This document shows positions 1 to 6,298 of a stretch of 13,077 nucleotides of DNA, piece by piece. The position numbers and the translations under genes were made by a program. The notes below the pieces were generated by a model that saw nothing but the letters and a program-made list of their open reading frames with translations, searched no databases and was not told where the DNA came from. Positions within the stretch are counted from its first letter, which is position 1. Every line of letters starts with the position of its first letter. The DNA lies in NCBI GenBank assembly GCA_002454335.1, contig DKIP01000018.1:19068-32144 (forward strand), in the 5' to 3' direction. The DNA comes from Cytophagaceae bacterium UBA6715. GTDB lineage: Bacteria > Bacteroidota > Bacteroidia > Cytophagales > Spirosomataceae.

Positions 1-67
1 GGCCAAATGGGGCAGACTGTAAATCTGCTGGTGAATGCCTACGGTGGTTCGAATCCATCTGTCCCCA
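1..67 (+). tRNA. tRNA-Tyr (GTA), 5' end cut by window edge
   Basis: The anticodon loop CTGTAAA sits on a GCAGA/TCTGC-type stem and places GTA at the anticodon positions. A long variable arm follows, as in bacterial tRNA-Tyr. The T arm is 43-59 with loop TTCGAAT, the 3' acceptor strand is TGTCCCC (60-66) and the discriminator is A67. The 5' acceptor strand lies before the window. No CCA is encoded. It leads the tRNA-Tyr/Gly/Thr-tuf cluster. Confidence 0.93.
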
Positions 68-84
68 CATTTTTTTATTGATTT

Positions 85-109
85 TAGATTCTTTTTACAG
101 GAGAATCTA
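85..109 (+). other. Hairpin in the tRNA-Tyr/tRNA-Gly spacer
   Basis: TAGATTCT (85-92) and AGAATCTA (102-109) form a perfect 8-bp stem with a 9-nt loop, ending 4 nt before tRNA-Gly. There is no T-tract after it, so it is not an intrinsic terminator. A role in processing of the tRNA precursor is an inference. Confidence 0.4.
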
Positions 110-113
110 GCCA

Positions 114-186
114 GCGGGAGTAGCTCATTTGGTAGAGCGATAGCCTTCCAAGCTATAGGTGGCGGGTTCGAGCCCCGTCTCCCGCT
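114..186 (+). tRNA. tRNA-Gly (TCC)
   Basis: The acceptor strands GCGGGAG (114-120) and CTCCCGC (179-185) pair fully. The D arm has GCTC/GAGC, the anticodon loop CTTCCAA gives TCC, and the T loop is TTCGAGC. The discriminator is T186 and no CCA is encoded. It is the second gene of the tRNA cluster ahead of tuf. Confidence 0.97.
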
Positions 187-279
187 CGAAATAAAATGTT
201 GCTTAGGAGTAAACCGCCTGAGTAATATTTTTATTTGTGGTAAGTCTAACGTGACGAACCAAAATGGCCGCAAGGTTTT

Positions 280-351
<72 letters not shown>

Positions 352-427
352 CTAGGCATGAAGCAAGGCCGAATTTGAATAAGTACAATTTGAAATTTTT
401 TATAACTTAATTAAGAACTAAATAATC

Positions 428-1615
428 ATGGCAAAAGAGAATTTTGACCGAAGTAAACCCCACGTTAACATTGGTACAATTGGCCACGTTGACCACGGTA
501 AAACAACTTTAACAGCTGCTATCACTAAAGTTCTTTCTGAAAAAGGTCTTGCTGAGAAGAAAGATTTCTCTTCCATTGACTCTGCTCCAGAAGAAAAAGA
601 GCGTGGTATCACGATTAACACGGCTCACGTTGAGTACGCTACAGCAAACCGTCACTATGCACACGTTGACTGTCCAGGTCACGCGGATTACGTGAAGAAC
701 ATGGTTACTGGTGCTGCTCAAATGGACGGTGCTATCTTGGTAGTTGCTGCAACTGACGGACCTATGCCACAAACACGTGAGCACATCCTTTTGGCTCGCC
801 AAGTAGGTGTACCTCAATTGGTTGTATTCATGAACAAAGTGGATATGGTTGATGATCCAGAATTATTAGAATTAGTTGAAATGGAGATCCGCGAGCTTCT
901 TTCATTCTACGAATTTGATGGCGATAACATTCCAGTAATCCAAGGATCTGCTTTAGGTGGATTGAATGGAGATGGCAAGTGGGTAGCTACAATCGAAGCG
1001 TTGATGGATGCAGTAGATTCTTGGATTCCACTTCCAAAGCGTGATGTTGATAAGGCATTCTTGATGCCAGTTGAAGACGTATTCTCGATCACAGGTCGTG
1101 GTACTGTAGCAACAGGTAAAATCGAGACTGGTGTTATTAACTCAGGTGAAGCAGTTGATATCTTAGGTATGGGAGCTGAAAACTTGAAATCAGTTGTAAC
1201 TGGTGTTGAGATGTTCCGTAAGATCTTAGATCGTGGTGAAGCTGGTGATAACGTAGGTTTATTGTTACGTGGTATTGAGAAAACTGATATCCGTCGTGGT
1301 ATGGTAATCTGTAAGCCAGGTTCAGTTAAGCCTCACACTAAATTCAAAGCAGAGGTTTATATCTTGTCAAAAGAAGAAGGTGGACGTCACACTCCATTCT
1401 TTAACAAATACCGTCCACAATTCTACTTCCGTACGACAGACGTAACAGGTGAAATTATCTTACCTGCTGGAGTTGAAATGTGTATGCCTGGTGATAACTT
1501 AACAATTGAAGTTACGTTATTAAACGCAGTAGCTATGGACAAAGGTTTACGTTTCGCGATTCGTGAAGGTGGCCGTACAGTAGGTGCTGGTCAGGTAACT
1601 GAAATCTTAGACTAA
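428..1615 (+). CDS. tuf: Translation elongation factor EF-Tu
   Basis: This is EF-Tu, the cytoplasmic GTPase that delivers aminoacyl-tRNA to the ribosomal A site. At 395 residues it has the usual bacterial length. The G motifs are intact: GHVDHGKT at residues 19-26, RGITI at 59-63, DCPGH at 81-85 and NKVD at 136-139. The two C-terminal beta-barrel domains follow and the protein ends in the expected way (VGAGQVTEILD). The ATG start gives the canonical MAKENFDRSKPHVNIGTIGH beginning. The leader is AT-rich without a Shine-Dalgarno sequence, as is usual in Bacteroidota. It follows three tRNA genes and is closed by a strong terminator, so it does not run into the next gene. Confidence 0.99.
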   Translation: MAKENFDRSKPHVNIGTIGHVDHGKTTLTAAITKVLSEKGLAEKKDFSSIDSAPEEKERGITINTAHVEYATANRHYAHVDCPGHADYVKNMVTGAAQMDGAILVVAATDGPMPQTREHILLARQVGVPQLVVFMNKVDMVDDPELLELVEMEIRELLSFYEFDGDNIPVIQGSALGGLNGDGKWVATIEALMDAVDSWIPLPKRDVDKAFLMPVEDVFSITGRGTVATGKIETGVINSGEAVDILGMGAENLKSVVTGVEMFRKILDRGEAGDNVGLLLRGIEKTDIRRGMVICKPGSVKPHTKFKAEVYILSKEEGGRHTPFFNKYRPQFYFRTTDVTGEIILPAGVEMCMPGDNLTIEVTLLNAVAMDKGLRFAIREGGRTVGAGQVTEILD

Positions 1616-1635
1616 TTATATTTAGCCTATACGGG

Positions 1636-1666
1636 AAAGAGCGGTCAATGACCGCTCTTTTTTTTT
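1636..1666 (+). terminator. Intrinsic terminator of tuf
   Basis: AAAGAGCGGTC (1636-1646) pairs perfectly over 11 bp with GACCGCTCTTT (1650-1660), with loop AAT, and the transcript runs into nine T residues (1658-1666). It lies 21 nt after the tuf stop codon. Confidence 0.96.
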
Positions 1667-1680
1667 GTATACTTGTGCGA

Positions 1681-1744
1681 AGCCTAGGCGTGTCCTTCAG
1701 CTTTGGCAATCCTTTAAGGTTTGCCAAAGCTAGCGCCTGAGGCT
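1681..1744 (+). repeat. Nested inverted repeat between tuf and the NIPSNAP gene
   Basis: An inner stem GCTTTGGCAA (1700-1709) / TTGCCAAAGC (1721-1730) is perfect over 10 bp. Its loop contains a further CCTT/AAGG pair. An outer stem AGCCTAGGCG (1681-1690) matches CGCCTGAGGCT (1734-1744) with a single extra G. Together they could form a long two-part hairpin. No T-tract follows, so it is not a second intrinsic terminator. It ends 31 nt before the NIPSNAP start codon. I see no second copy in this window. Confidence 0.6.
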
Positions 1745-1775
1745 TGAACGACTTTAATCTCTAACCTATTATCCG

Positions 1776-2522
1776 ATGAAAAAATTATTTCTTTTATTAT
1801 CAGTTCTCTTGTATTCCATTTCGGCATATAGCCAGGAATATTATGAAATCAGAACCTATCAAATGAAGTTCCGAGGGAATACAGGGGTTTTGGAAAACTA
1901 TTTATCTAAAGCATTGATTCCTGCGTTAAACAAATACGGAGTCAATAAAATTGGCGTCTTCAAAGATTTAGGTAAGCCCGAGCCGGCCATTATCGTCGTT
2001 GCGATCCCATTTGCATCGCTCGAAGCTTTTGCCGGATACAAGGATGCCTTAGGCAAGGATGCTAATTACCTAAAAGCTTCCAAGCCCTATTTTGAATATG
2101 TGGGCTTAGAAAAGCCCATGTTTGAGAAAATTAGCACCTATTTGGCGAAAGGCTTTTCGGGTCATCCGACCATGCAATTACCCGTAACAAATGCAGGCCG
2201 AATTTACGAATGGCGTACCTATGAAGCCTATAATGAAGACGCACTGCGCAGAAAAGTGGCTATGTTTAATGAGGATGAATTAAAAATCTTTGATAAAGTG
2301 GGCTTGCATAATGTATTCTTTGGTGAAGTGCTTGCCGGCGAAAATACGCCTTGTCTCACTTACATGGTTGCCTTTGAAAACATGGCAGAGCGAGATGCGA
2401 ATTGGTCTAAATTCGGTTCAGATGCCGACTGGAAACGCATTGTTAATGATCCCCGATATATCAATAGTCATTCGAGAACGGTTCGACGCTTTCTAGAACC
2501 CACAAGCTATTCGCAATGGTAA
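1776..2522 (+). CDS. Secreted NIPSNAP-family protein
   Basis: This 248-residue protein has an N-terminal signal peptide (KK followed by LFLLLSVLLYSISAYS), with cleavage likely near residue 19 or 20, so it should be exported to the periplasm. Two NIPSNAP-like units follow. Each opens with a similar strand, YYEIRTYQ at residues 22-29 and YEWRTYE at 144-150, which suggests two ferredoxin-like (dimeric alpha-beta barrel) domains. The biochemical function of bacterial NIPSNAP proteins is not established and no catalytic residues can be named. It sits between tuf and tRNA-Trp, where such a gene is not expected, and is separated from tuf by a strong terminator. I found no convincing promoter box before it. 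Alternative: another dimeric alpha-beta barrel family. Confidence 0.88.
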   Translation: MKKLFLLLSVLLYSISAYSQEYYEIRTYQMKFRGNTGVLENYLSKALIPALNKYGVNKIGVFKDLGKPEPAIIVVAIPFASLEAFAGYKDALGKDANYLKASKPYFEYVGLEKPMFEKISTYLAKGFSGHPTMQLPVTNAGRIYEWRTYEAYNEDALRRKVAMFNEDELKIFDKVGLHNVFFGEVLAGENTPCLTYMVAFENMAERDANWSKFGSDADWKRIVNDPRYINSHSRTVRRFLEPTSYSQW

Positions 2523-2547
2523 AAATTCAATAAAACGATGAGAGGTT

Positions 2548-2577
2548 TGTTAATTAGGTTTTTTTATCTAAATTTGC
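2548..2577 (+). promoter_or_regulatory. Bacteroidota-type promoter for tRNA-Trp-secE-nusG
   Basis: TTG (2548-2550) is followed after exactly 19 nt by TAAATTTG (2570-2577). This fits the -33 TTG / -7 TAnnTTTG pattern of Bacteroidota housekeeping promoters. tRNA-Trp begins 10 nt further on, so the primary transcript would have only a few extra nucleotides. Start-site mapping is not available. Confidence 0.75.
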
Positions 2578-2587
2578 AATCCTTTCT

Positions 2588-2658
2588 ACGGGCATAGTAT
2601 AATGGTAGTATGCAGGTCTCCAAAACCTTTGGTCAGGGTTCGAATCCTTGTGCCCGTG
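2588..2658 (+). tRNA. tRNA-Trp (CCA)
   Basis: The acceptor strands ACGGGCA (2588-2594) and TGCCCGT (2651-2657) pair fully. The anticodon loop CTCCAAA gives anticodon CCA, and the T loop is TTCGAAT. The discriminator is G2658, as expected for tRNA-Trp, and no CCA is encoded. The outermost anticodon-stem pair reads C-T and is a mismatch. The D stem uses two G-T pairs. The position just before secE is the conserved one in many bacteria. Confidence 0.96.
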
Positions 2659-2693
2659 CAATGAAATTAACAAAAACCGATAATCGGTAAATT

Positions 2694-2885
2694 ATGAGCA
2701 GTTTTACATCATTGATTAAAGAATCTTGGGTAGAAGTAACGGAAAACGTTACATGGCCTAAATTCACAGACTTGCAATCAAGTTCTGTTTTAGTTTTAGT
2801 TGCCTCATTGATTTTTGCCTTATTGGTAGGAGTCGTAGATTTGGCGTTTAAATCTGGATTGGATTTATTCTATAGTTCATTTTAA
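2694..2885 (+). CDS. secE: Preprotein translocase subunit SecE
   Basis: SecE is the small essential inner-membrane subunit that clamps SecY in the SecYEG protein-export channel. This 63-residue form has the short single-span architecture of most bacteria. An amphipathic N-terminal helix carries the conserved VTWPK at residues 19-23, and one membrane segment spans about residues 30-50. It lies between tRNA-Trp and nusG, its standard neighbourhood, 33 nt before nusG and almost certainly on the same transcript. Confidence 0.97.
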   Translation: MSSFTSLIKESWVEVTENVTWPKFTDLQSSSVLVLVASLIFALLVGVVDLAFKSGLDLFYSSF

Positions 2886-2918
2886 TAAGGCTTACCCAAT
2901 CCTAAAAAAGCAATTTCC

Positions 2919-3515
2919 ATGGCAGAGACTAAATGGTATGTATTGAGAGCAATCTCAGGACAGGAAAAAAAGGTGAAAACCTATATGGAAAATGAGCTTG
3001 CACGCCAAGGTGTGTCAGATTCTGTTCCACAAATTCTAATCCCGACTGAAAAGATTTACGAAATCCGTAAAGGCAAAAAAGTTATTCGTGAGAAAAACTT
3101 ATTTCCAGGATATATTATGGTGGAGGCCGACTTAGCTGGAGAAGTAAGTCATATCTTAACTTCTACACCAGGTGTAATCGGTTTTCTACAGGCAAACAAC
3201 GAAGAGGTAGAAGTTACCAAAGTTGAAGGCGGAAAAGTAAAAAAGACGAAAGTGATCGTTAAAAAACCTGTTCCGATGAGCCAAAGTGAGGTAAATCGCA
3301 TTTTAGGTAAAGTTGATGAAGCTGCGGCGGTTGAAGAATATGCATCTATTAGCTTTATTAAAGGAGAAACCGTTCGCGTAATCGATGGGCCATTTGCATC
3401 CTTTGAAGGTACGGTTGAAGAGATTCACGAGAATAGTAAAAAACTATCTGTTATGGTTAAGATATTTGGCCGTAACACACCATTGGAATTAAACTACTCA
3501 CAAGTAGAGAAATAA
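2919..3515 (+). CDS. nusG: Transcription termination/antitermination factor NusG
   Basis: NusG binds RNA polymerase and links it to Rho or to the leading ribosome. The NGN domain runs from WYVLRAISGQEKKV (residues 6-19) through LFPGYIMVE (61-69) to TPGVIGFL (83-90). The KOW motif begins around FIKGETVRVIDGPFASFEG (146-164), and the end, GRNTPLELNYSQVEK, is typical. At 198 residues it is somewhat longer than the E. coli protein. The extra length is a Lys/Val/Glu-rich stretch at about residues 94-116 between the two domains, just before the conserved PVPMSQSEVNRILGKV linker. It follows secE and is closed by a strong terminator, unlike clusters where it runs on into rplK. Confidence 0.98.
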   Translation: MAETKWYVLRAISGQEKKVKTYMENELARQGVSDSVPQILIPTEKIYEIRKGKKVIREKNLFPGYIMVEADLAGEVSHILTSTPGVIGFLQANNEEVEVTKVEGGKVKKTKVIVKKPVPMSQSEVNRILGKVDEAAAVEEYASISFIKGETVRVIDGPFASFEGTVEEIHENSKKLSVMVKIFGRNTPLELNYSQVEK

Positions 3516-3533
3516 TATCGCTAGTTACTAGTT

Positions 3534-3563
3534 AAAGCCTTGGGAACCCAAGGCTTTTTTTTT
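3534..3563 (+). terminator. Intrinsic terminator of the secE-nusG unit
   Basis: AAAGCCTTGG pairs with CCAAGGCTTT around a GAAC loop (3534-3557), followed by T residues to 3563. It lies 18 nt after the nusG stop. A small palindrome CTAGTTACTAG (3521-3531) stands just before it. Confidence 0.96.
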
Positions 3564-3582
3564 GACGGAATAAACTTGGTTC

Positions 3583-4296
3583 ATGAACAACCGAATTAGA
3601 CTTATTTCATACCTTATTGAACTGAATGAAGCGATTCAATTCTATCCTAAATTAAAGCGATTTTACAAGAAAGCTTTACCTGAAACCCCGCATATTTTTG
3701 ACGTGGGAGCAAACAAAGGGCAATCGGCAGACTTCTTTCTTTCCATTCGCCCCAATGCCAAAATTACCTCATTCGAACCCAATCCGAGACTATTTCAGTT
3801 ATTGACGCATAAATACGCAGGCAAGGCAAACATCCGCTTGGTTAACAAAGGCGTATCGAATGCCAAACAGTTCCTTACTTTTTACATCAACAAATTAAAC
3901 TTAACCTCTTCTTTTGAAGCTTTAAACCTAGACAGCAAATATTTGGCCAAGAAAGCGAAGGTATTGGGGGTTAAGCCTACAGAAATCATTAGTGAAACGC
4001 TGGAAATCGAAACAATTTGCCTGCGTGATTACATTCAAGATCAGAAAATCACGCTTATCGATGTCCTTAAGATTGACACGGAGGGGCATGAATTAAAATG
4101 CCTTAAGGGGCTATTCCCTATTGAGGGCTGCCATATTGATCGAATTCAACTTGAAAATCATCAAGATGACATGTATCAAAATTTGGACTCTTTTGAAGCC
4201 ATTCAAGACTTATTACAAGCAAATGGCTACGAGGTTGAAAGAACGATCAAGCATGGATTTGGGAATTTTTATGAGATGATTTTCAAAAAAGCTTAA
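3583..4296 (+). CDS. FkbM-family SAM-dependent methyltransferase
   Basis: This 237-residue protein has the FkbM methyltransferase pattern. The SAM-binding motif I is IFDVGANKGQS at residues 38-48. The acidic end of strand 2 is SFEPNP (63-68), and LKIDTEGHE (162-170) is the family hallmark after strand 4. The family O-methylates sugars, polyketides and other small molecules, but the substrate cannot be read from the sequence. There is no signal peptide, so it acts in the cytoplasm. It stands alone between the nusG terminator and the rplK promoter, 19 nt after the terminator, and no clear promoter of its own is visible. There is no glycan gene next to it. The position suggests insertion into a ribosomal cluster. 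No terminator follows, so read-through into rplK is possible. Confidence 0.92.
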   Translation: MNNRIRLISYLIELNEAIQFYPKLKRFYKKALPETPHIFDVGANKGQSADFFLSIRPNAKITSFEPNPRLFQLLTHKYAGKANIRLVNKGVSNAKQFLTFYINKLNLTSSFEALNLDSKYLAKKAKVLGVKPTEIISETLEIETICLRDYIQDQKITLIDVLKIDTEGHELKCLKGLFPIEGCHIDRIQLENHQDDMYQNLDSFEAIQDLLQANGYEVERTIKHGFGNFYEMIFKKA

Positions 4297-4324
4297 GATC
4301 AATTAAAATTCTTTCCGCATACAC

Positions 4325-4354
4325 TTGCATTCTTATAATTTTCCCTTAATTTTG
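4325..4354 (+). promoter_or_regulatory. Bacteroidota-type promoter for rplK-rplA-rplJ-rplL
   Basis: TTG (4325-4327) is followed after exactly 19 nt by TAATTTTG (4347-4354), the -33/-7 pattern of the phylum and the same spacing as the tRNA-Trp promoter. It lies about 165 nt before the rplK start and makes the ribosomal genes independent of nusG and the methyltransferase gene. Confidence 0.75.
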
Positions 4355-4359
4355 CAGTC

Positions 4360-4520
4360 CGTTTAAAAAGCGGCATTATGTCATTTGAAAATTTCAAAGG
4401 CTTAATGGGCTGGAATGTATTGTTACACAGGAAGGTCACCCGGAGGGGATTCAGATAAGGAAGCTTCCACCCTTATTGGCAGAAAAACCTCTAATTTCAC
4501 TAAATAAACGATGTTTTAAC
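4360..4520 (+). promoter_or_regulatory. Long 5' leader of rplK, candidate autoregulatory RNA
   Basis: About 155-160 nt separate the predicted start of transcription from the rplK ATG, far longer than other leaders here. By eye, GGGcTGGAA (4406-4414) can pair with TTCCACCC (4465-4472) with one bulged C. Inside it are TGTA/TACA around TTGT and CCC/GGG around GGAG. GGAAGCTTCC (4459-4468) is a competing self-complementary element. In many bacteria L1 represses its own operon through the L11 leader, so a protein-binding leader is plausible. The fold is my own pairing, not a computed one, and I cannot show an L1 site. Confidence 0.4.
4378..4458 (+). CDS. Possible 26-codon leader peptide upstream of rplK
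   Basis: An ATG at 4378 opens a 26-codon frame ending at TAA 4456-4458. Its product would begin MSFENFKGLMGWNVLL and end in a basic stretch (HRKVTRRGFR). The start lies about 18 nt after the predicted transcription start, a usual distance in this phylum, and the stop lies 62 nt before rplK. The first codons form a perfect palindrome (TTTGAAA-A-TTTCAAA, 4384-4398). It may be a leader peptide or a chance frame in a structured RNA. I do not recognise the peptide. Confidence 0.25.
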   Translation: MSFENFKGLMGWNVLLHRKVTRRGFR

Positions 4521-4958
4521 ATGGCAAAAGAAATAGCTGGTTACGTTAAGCTTCAATGCAAAGGTGGCCAAGCCAATCCTTCACCACCCATCGGTCCTGC
4601 ATTAGGTTCGAAAGGATTAAATATCATGGAGTTCTGCAAGCAATTTAATGCACGTACTCAAGATAAAAACGGCGTAGTATTGCCGGTCCTAATTACTTAT
4701 TACGCAGACAAATCGTTTGATTTCGTTGTAAAAACTCCTCCAGCACCAATTTTGTTATTGGACGCTGCGAAAGTTAAATCCGGTTCGGCTCAACCTAACT
4801 TGAAAAAAGTAGGTTCAGTAACTTGGGATCAAGTTCGCGTTATCGCGGAAACGAAGATGCCAGACTTGAACTGTTTTACAATTGAAGCGGCAATGAGTAT
4901 GATTGCTGGAACGGCAAGATCAATGGGTATTACTGTTTCTGGTGATAAACCGTTCTGA
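4521..4958 (+). CDS. rplK: 50S ribosomal protein L11
   Basis: L11 binds the GTPase-associated centre of 23S rRNA and supports factor binding and the stringent response. The 145-residue length is standard. The N-terminal domain carries PPIGPALGS at residues 22-30 and the rRNA-binding C-terminal domain ends with the signature around MIAGTARSMGITV (127-139). I chose the ATG at 4521 because it gives the canonical MAKEIAGYVKLQ start. An in-frame TTG at 4476 would add 15 residues that L11 proteins do not have. It heads the L11-L1-L10-L7/L12 operon, 37 nt before rplA. Confidence 0.98.
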   Translation: MAKEIAGYVKLQCKGGQANPSPPIGPALGSKGLNIMEFCKQFNARTQDKNGVVLPVLITYYADKSFDFVVKTPPAPILLLDAAKVKSGSAQPNLKKVGSVTWDQVRVIAETKMPDLNCFTIEAAMSMIAGTARSMGITVSGDKPF

Positions 4959-4995
4959 TTTAACCATCAGAAATAAACATTTTAATTAAAAGGTA

Positions 4996-5694
4996 ATGGC
5001 AAAACTTACGAAGAAAAAAAAGGAAGCCCTATCAAAATACGATGCGACGCAAGCGTATACGCTTGATCAAGCAGCTGCATTATTGAAGGAAATTTCCTAT
5101 ACAAAATTCGATGCCTCTGTGGACATTGATGTTCGCTTAGGCGTAGACCCCCGCAAAGCGGACCAAATGGTTCGTGGTGTGGTTGCCCTACCTCATGGAA
5201 CTGGTAAAGACGTACGTGTACTCGTATTGTGTTCTCCAGATAAAGTAGAGGAAGCAAAAGCAGCCGGTGCTGATCACGTAGGATTGGATGATTACATTGC
5301 AAAAATCGAAAGCGGCTGGACCGATATCGACGTAATCATTACAATGCCGACAGTGATGGCAAAATTAGGCCGTTTGGGACGTGTGTTAGGACCTCGCGGT
5401 CTGATGCCTAATCCAAAGTCTGGTACAGTAACTTTGGAAGTAGGAAATGCAGTAAAAGAAGTAAAAGCTGGTAAAATCGACTTTAAAGTTGACAAAACGG
5501 GTATTATCCATACCTCTATCGGTAAGGTTTCTTTTGATGCAAATAAAATTGCTGAAAATGCGCAAGAAGTTATCAACACTTTGTTGAAATTGAAGCCATC
5601 TTCTGCAAAGGGTACATATGTTAAATCGATCAATATATCTTCGACAATGTCTCCGGGCATCATCATTGATAAAGGATCTATAGCTGGATTGTAA
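4996..5694 (+). CDS. rplA: 50S ribosomal protein L1
   Basis: L1 forms the mobile stalk near the ribosomal E site and in many bacteria also represses translation of its own operon. The 232-residue length is typical. The L1 signature LGPRGLMPNPKSGTV is at residues 131-145, and the protein ends with the usual SPGIIID strand. It lies between rplK (37 nt upstream) and rplJ (2 nt downstream). The short gap to rplJ leaves no room for a separate L10-binding leader, so control probably acts at the rplK leader or inside the coding region. Confidence 0.98.
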   Translation: MAKLTKKKKEALSKYDATQAYTLDQAAALLKEISYTKFDASVDIDVRLGVDPRKADQMVRGVVALPHGTGKDVRVLVLCSPDKVEEAKAAGADHVGLDDYIAKIESGWTDIDVIITMPTVMAKLGRLGRVLGPRGLMPNPKSGTVTLEVGNAVKEVKAGKIDFKVDKTGIIHTSIGKVSFDANKIAENAQEVINTLLKLKPSSAKGTYVKSINISSTMSPGIIIDKGSIAGL

Positions 5695-5696
5695 TC

Positions 5697-6230
5697 ATGA
5701 CAAGAGAAGAAAAAAATCAGATTATTGATGAGTTGAGCGAAAAGTTCGCGGCAACTCCGTACTTCTACATTGCAAGTACAGCCGGTTTAACAGTAGCCGA
5801 AGCAACGGAATTCCGTCGTATGTGTTTTGCGAAAGGTTTAGAATATAAAATCTTCAAAAACACATTAATCGCGAAAGCCTTAGCTAAAACAGGTAACGAT
5901 TATACTCCATTTGATGCTGAAGTTTTGACTGGCATGTCAGGTGTTATCTTCTCTCCAGAAGATGCTAAAGTACCTGCTAAGTTGATCAAAGAATTCAAAA
6001 AAGCAGCTGGAAAAGATAAAATCACATTCAAAGGTGCTTCCATCGAAGGTGGCTTGTACATTGGCGAAGGTCAATTGACAGCCCTAGAGAACATCAAGTC
6101 GAAAAACGAGATGATTGGAGAAGTTATTGGCTTATTGCAATCGCCTGCTAAAAATGTTGTTTCAGCATTACTTAGCGGTGAGAAGAAATTGGCTGGTCTC
6201 GTTAAGACTTTGTCTGAGCGTCCTGAATAA
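5697..6230 (+). CDS. rplJ: 50S ribosomal protein L10
   Basis: L10 anchors L7/L12 dimers to the ribosomal stalk base. At 177 residues it has a usual length. The N-terminal rRNA-binding domain (MTREEKNQIIDELSEKFA, then the KNTLIAKAL helix around residues 59-67) is followed by the C-terminal helix (VVSALLSGEKKLAGLVKTLSE) that carries L7/L12 dimers. The start codon is 2 nt after the rplA stop, so translation is probably coupled. Confidence 0.97.
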   Translation: MTREEKNQIIDELSEKFAATPYFYIASTAGLTVAEATEFRRMCFAKGLEYKIFKNTLIAKALAKTGNDYTPFDAEVLTGMSGVIFSPEDAKVPAKLIKEFKKAAGKDKITFKGASIEGGLYIGEGQLTALENIKSKNEMIGEVIGLLQSPAKNVVSALLSGEKKLAGLVKTLSERPE

Positions 6231-6247
6231 TTTTAACACGTTTAATC

Positions 6248-6260
6248 GGAGCTTTGCTCC
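6248..6260 (+). other. Small hairpin between rplJ and rplL
   Basis: GGAGC and GCTCC form a 5-bp stem with loop TTT, in an otherwise AT-rich 68-nt spacer. No T-tract follows. It could slow polymerase or mark an RNA cleavage or stability site that helps raise L7/L12 output above L10. That is inference. Confidence 0.35.
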
Positions 6261-6298
6261 AACAAATAATTAATTCTTAACAATTAAATTTTCAAACA

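Noticed and set aside
187..279. Promoter between tRNA-Gly and tRNA-Thr
   Set aside because: TTG (199-201) and TAATATTT (223-230) lack the TTTG end of the -7 box. Too weak to list.
4476..4520. TTG start extending rplK by 15 residues
   Set aside because: L11 proteins start at MAKE..., which matches the ATG at 4521. The added residues are not L11-like and would lie in the structured leader.
5292..5666. Open frame of 124 codons on the minus strand inside rplA
   Set aside because: It lies wholly within rplA in antisense and shows no recognisable domain.
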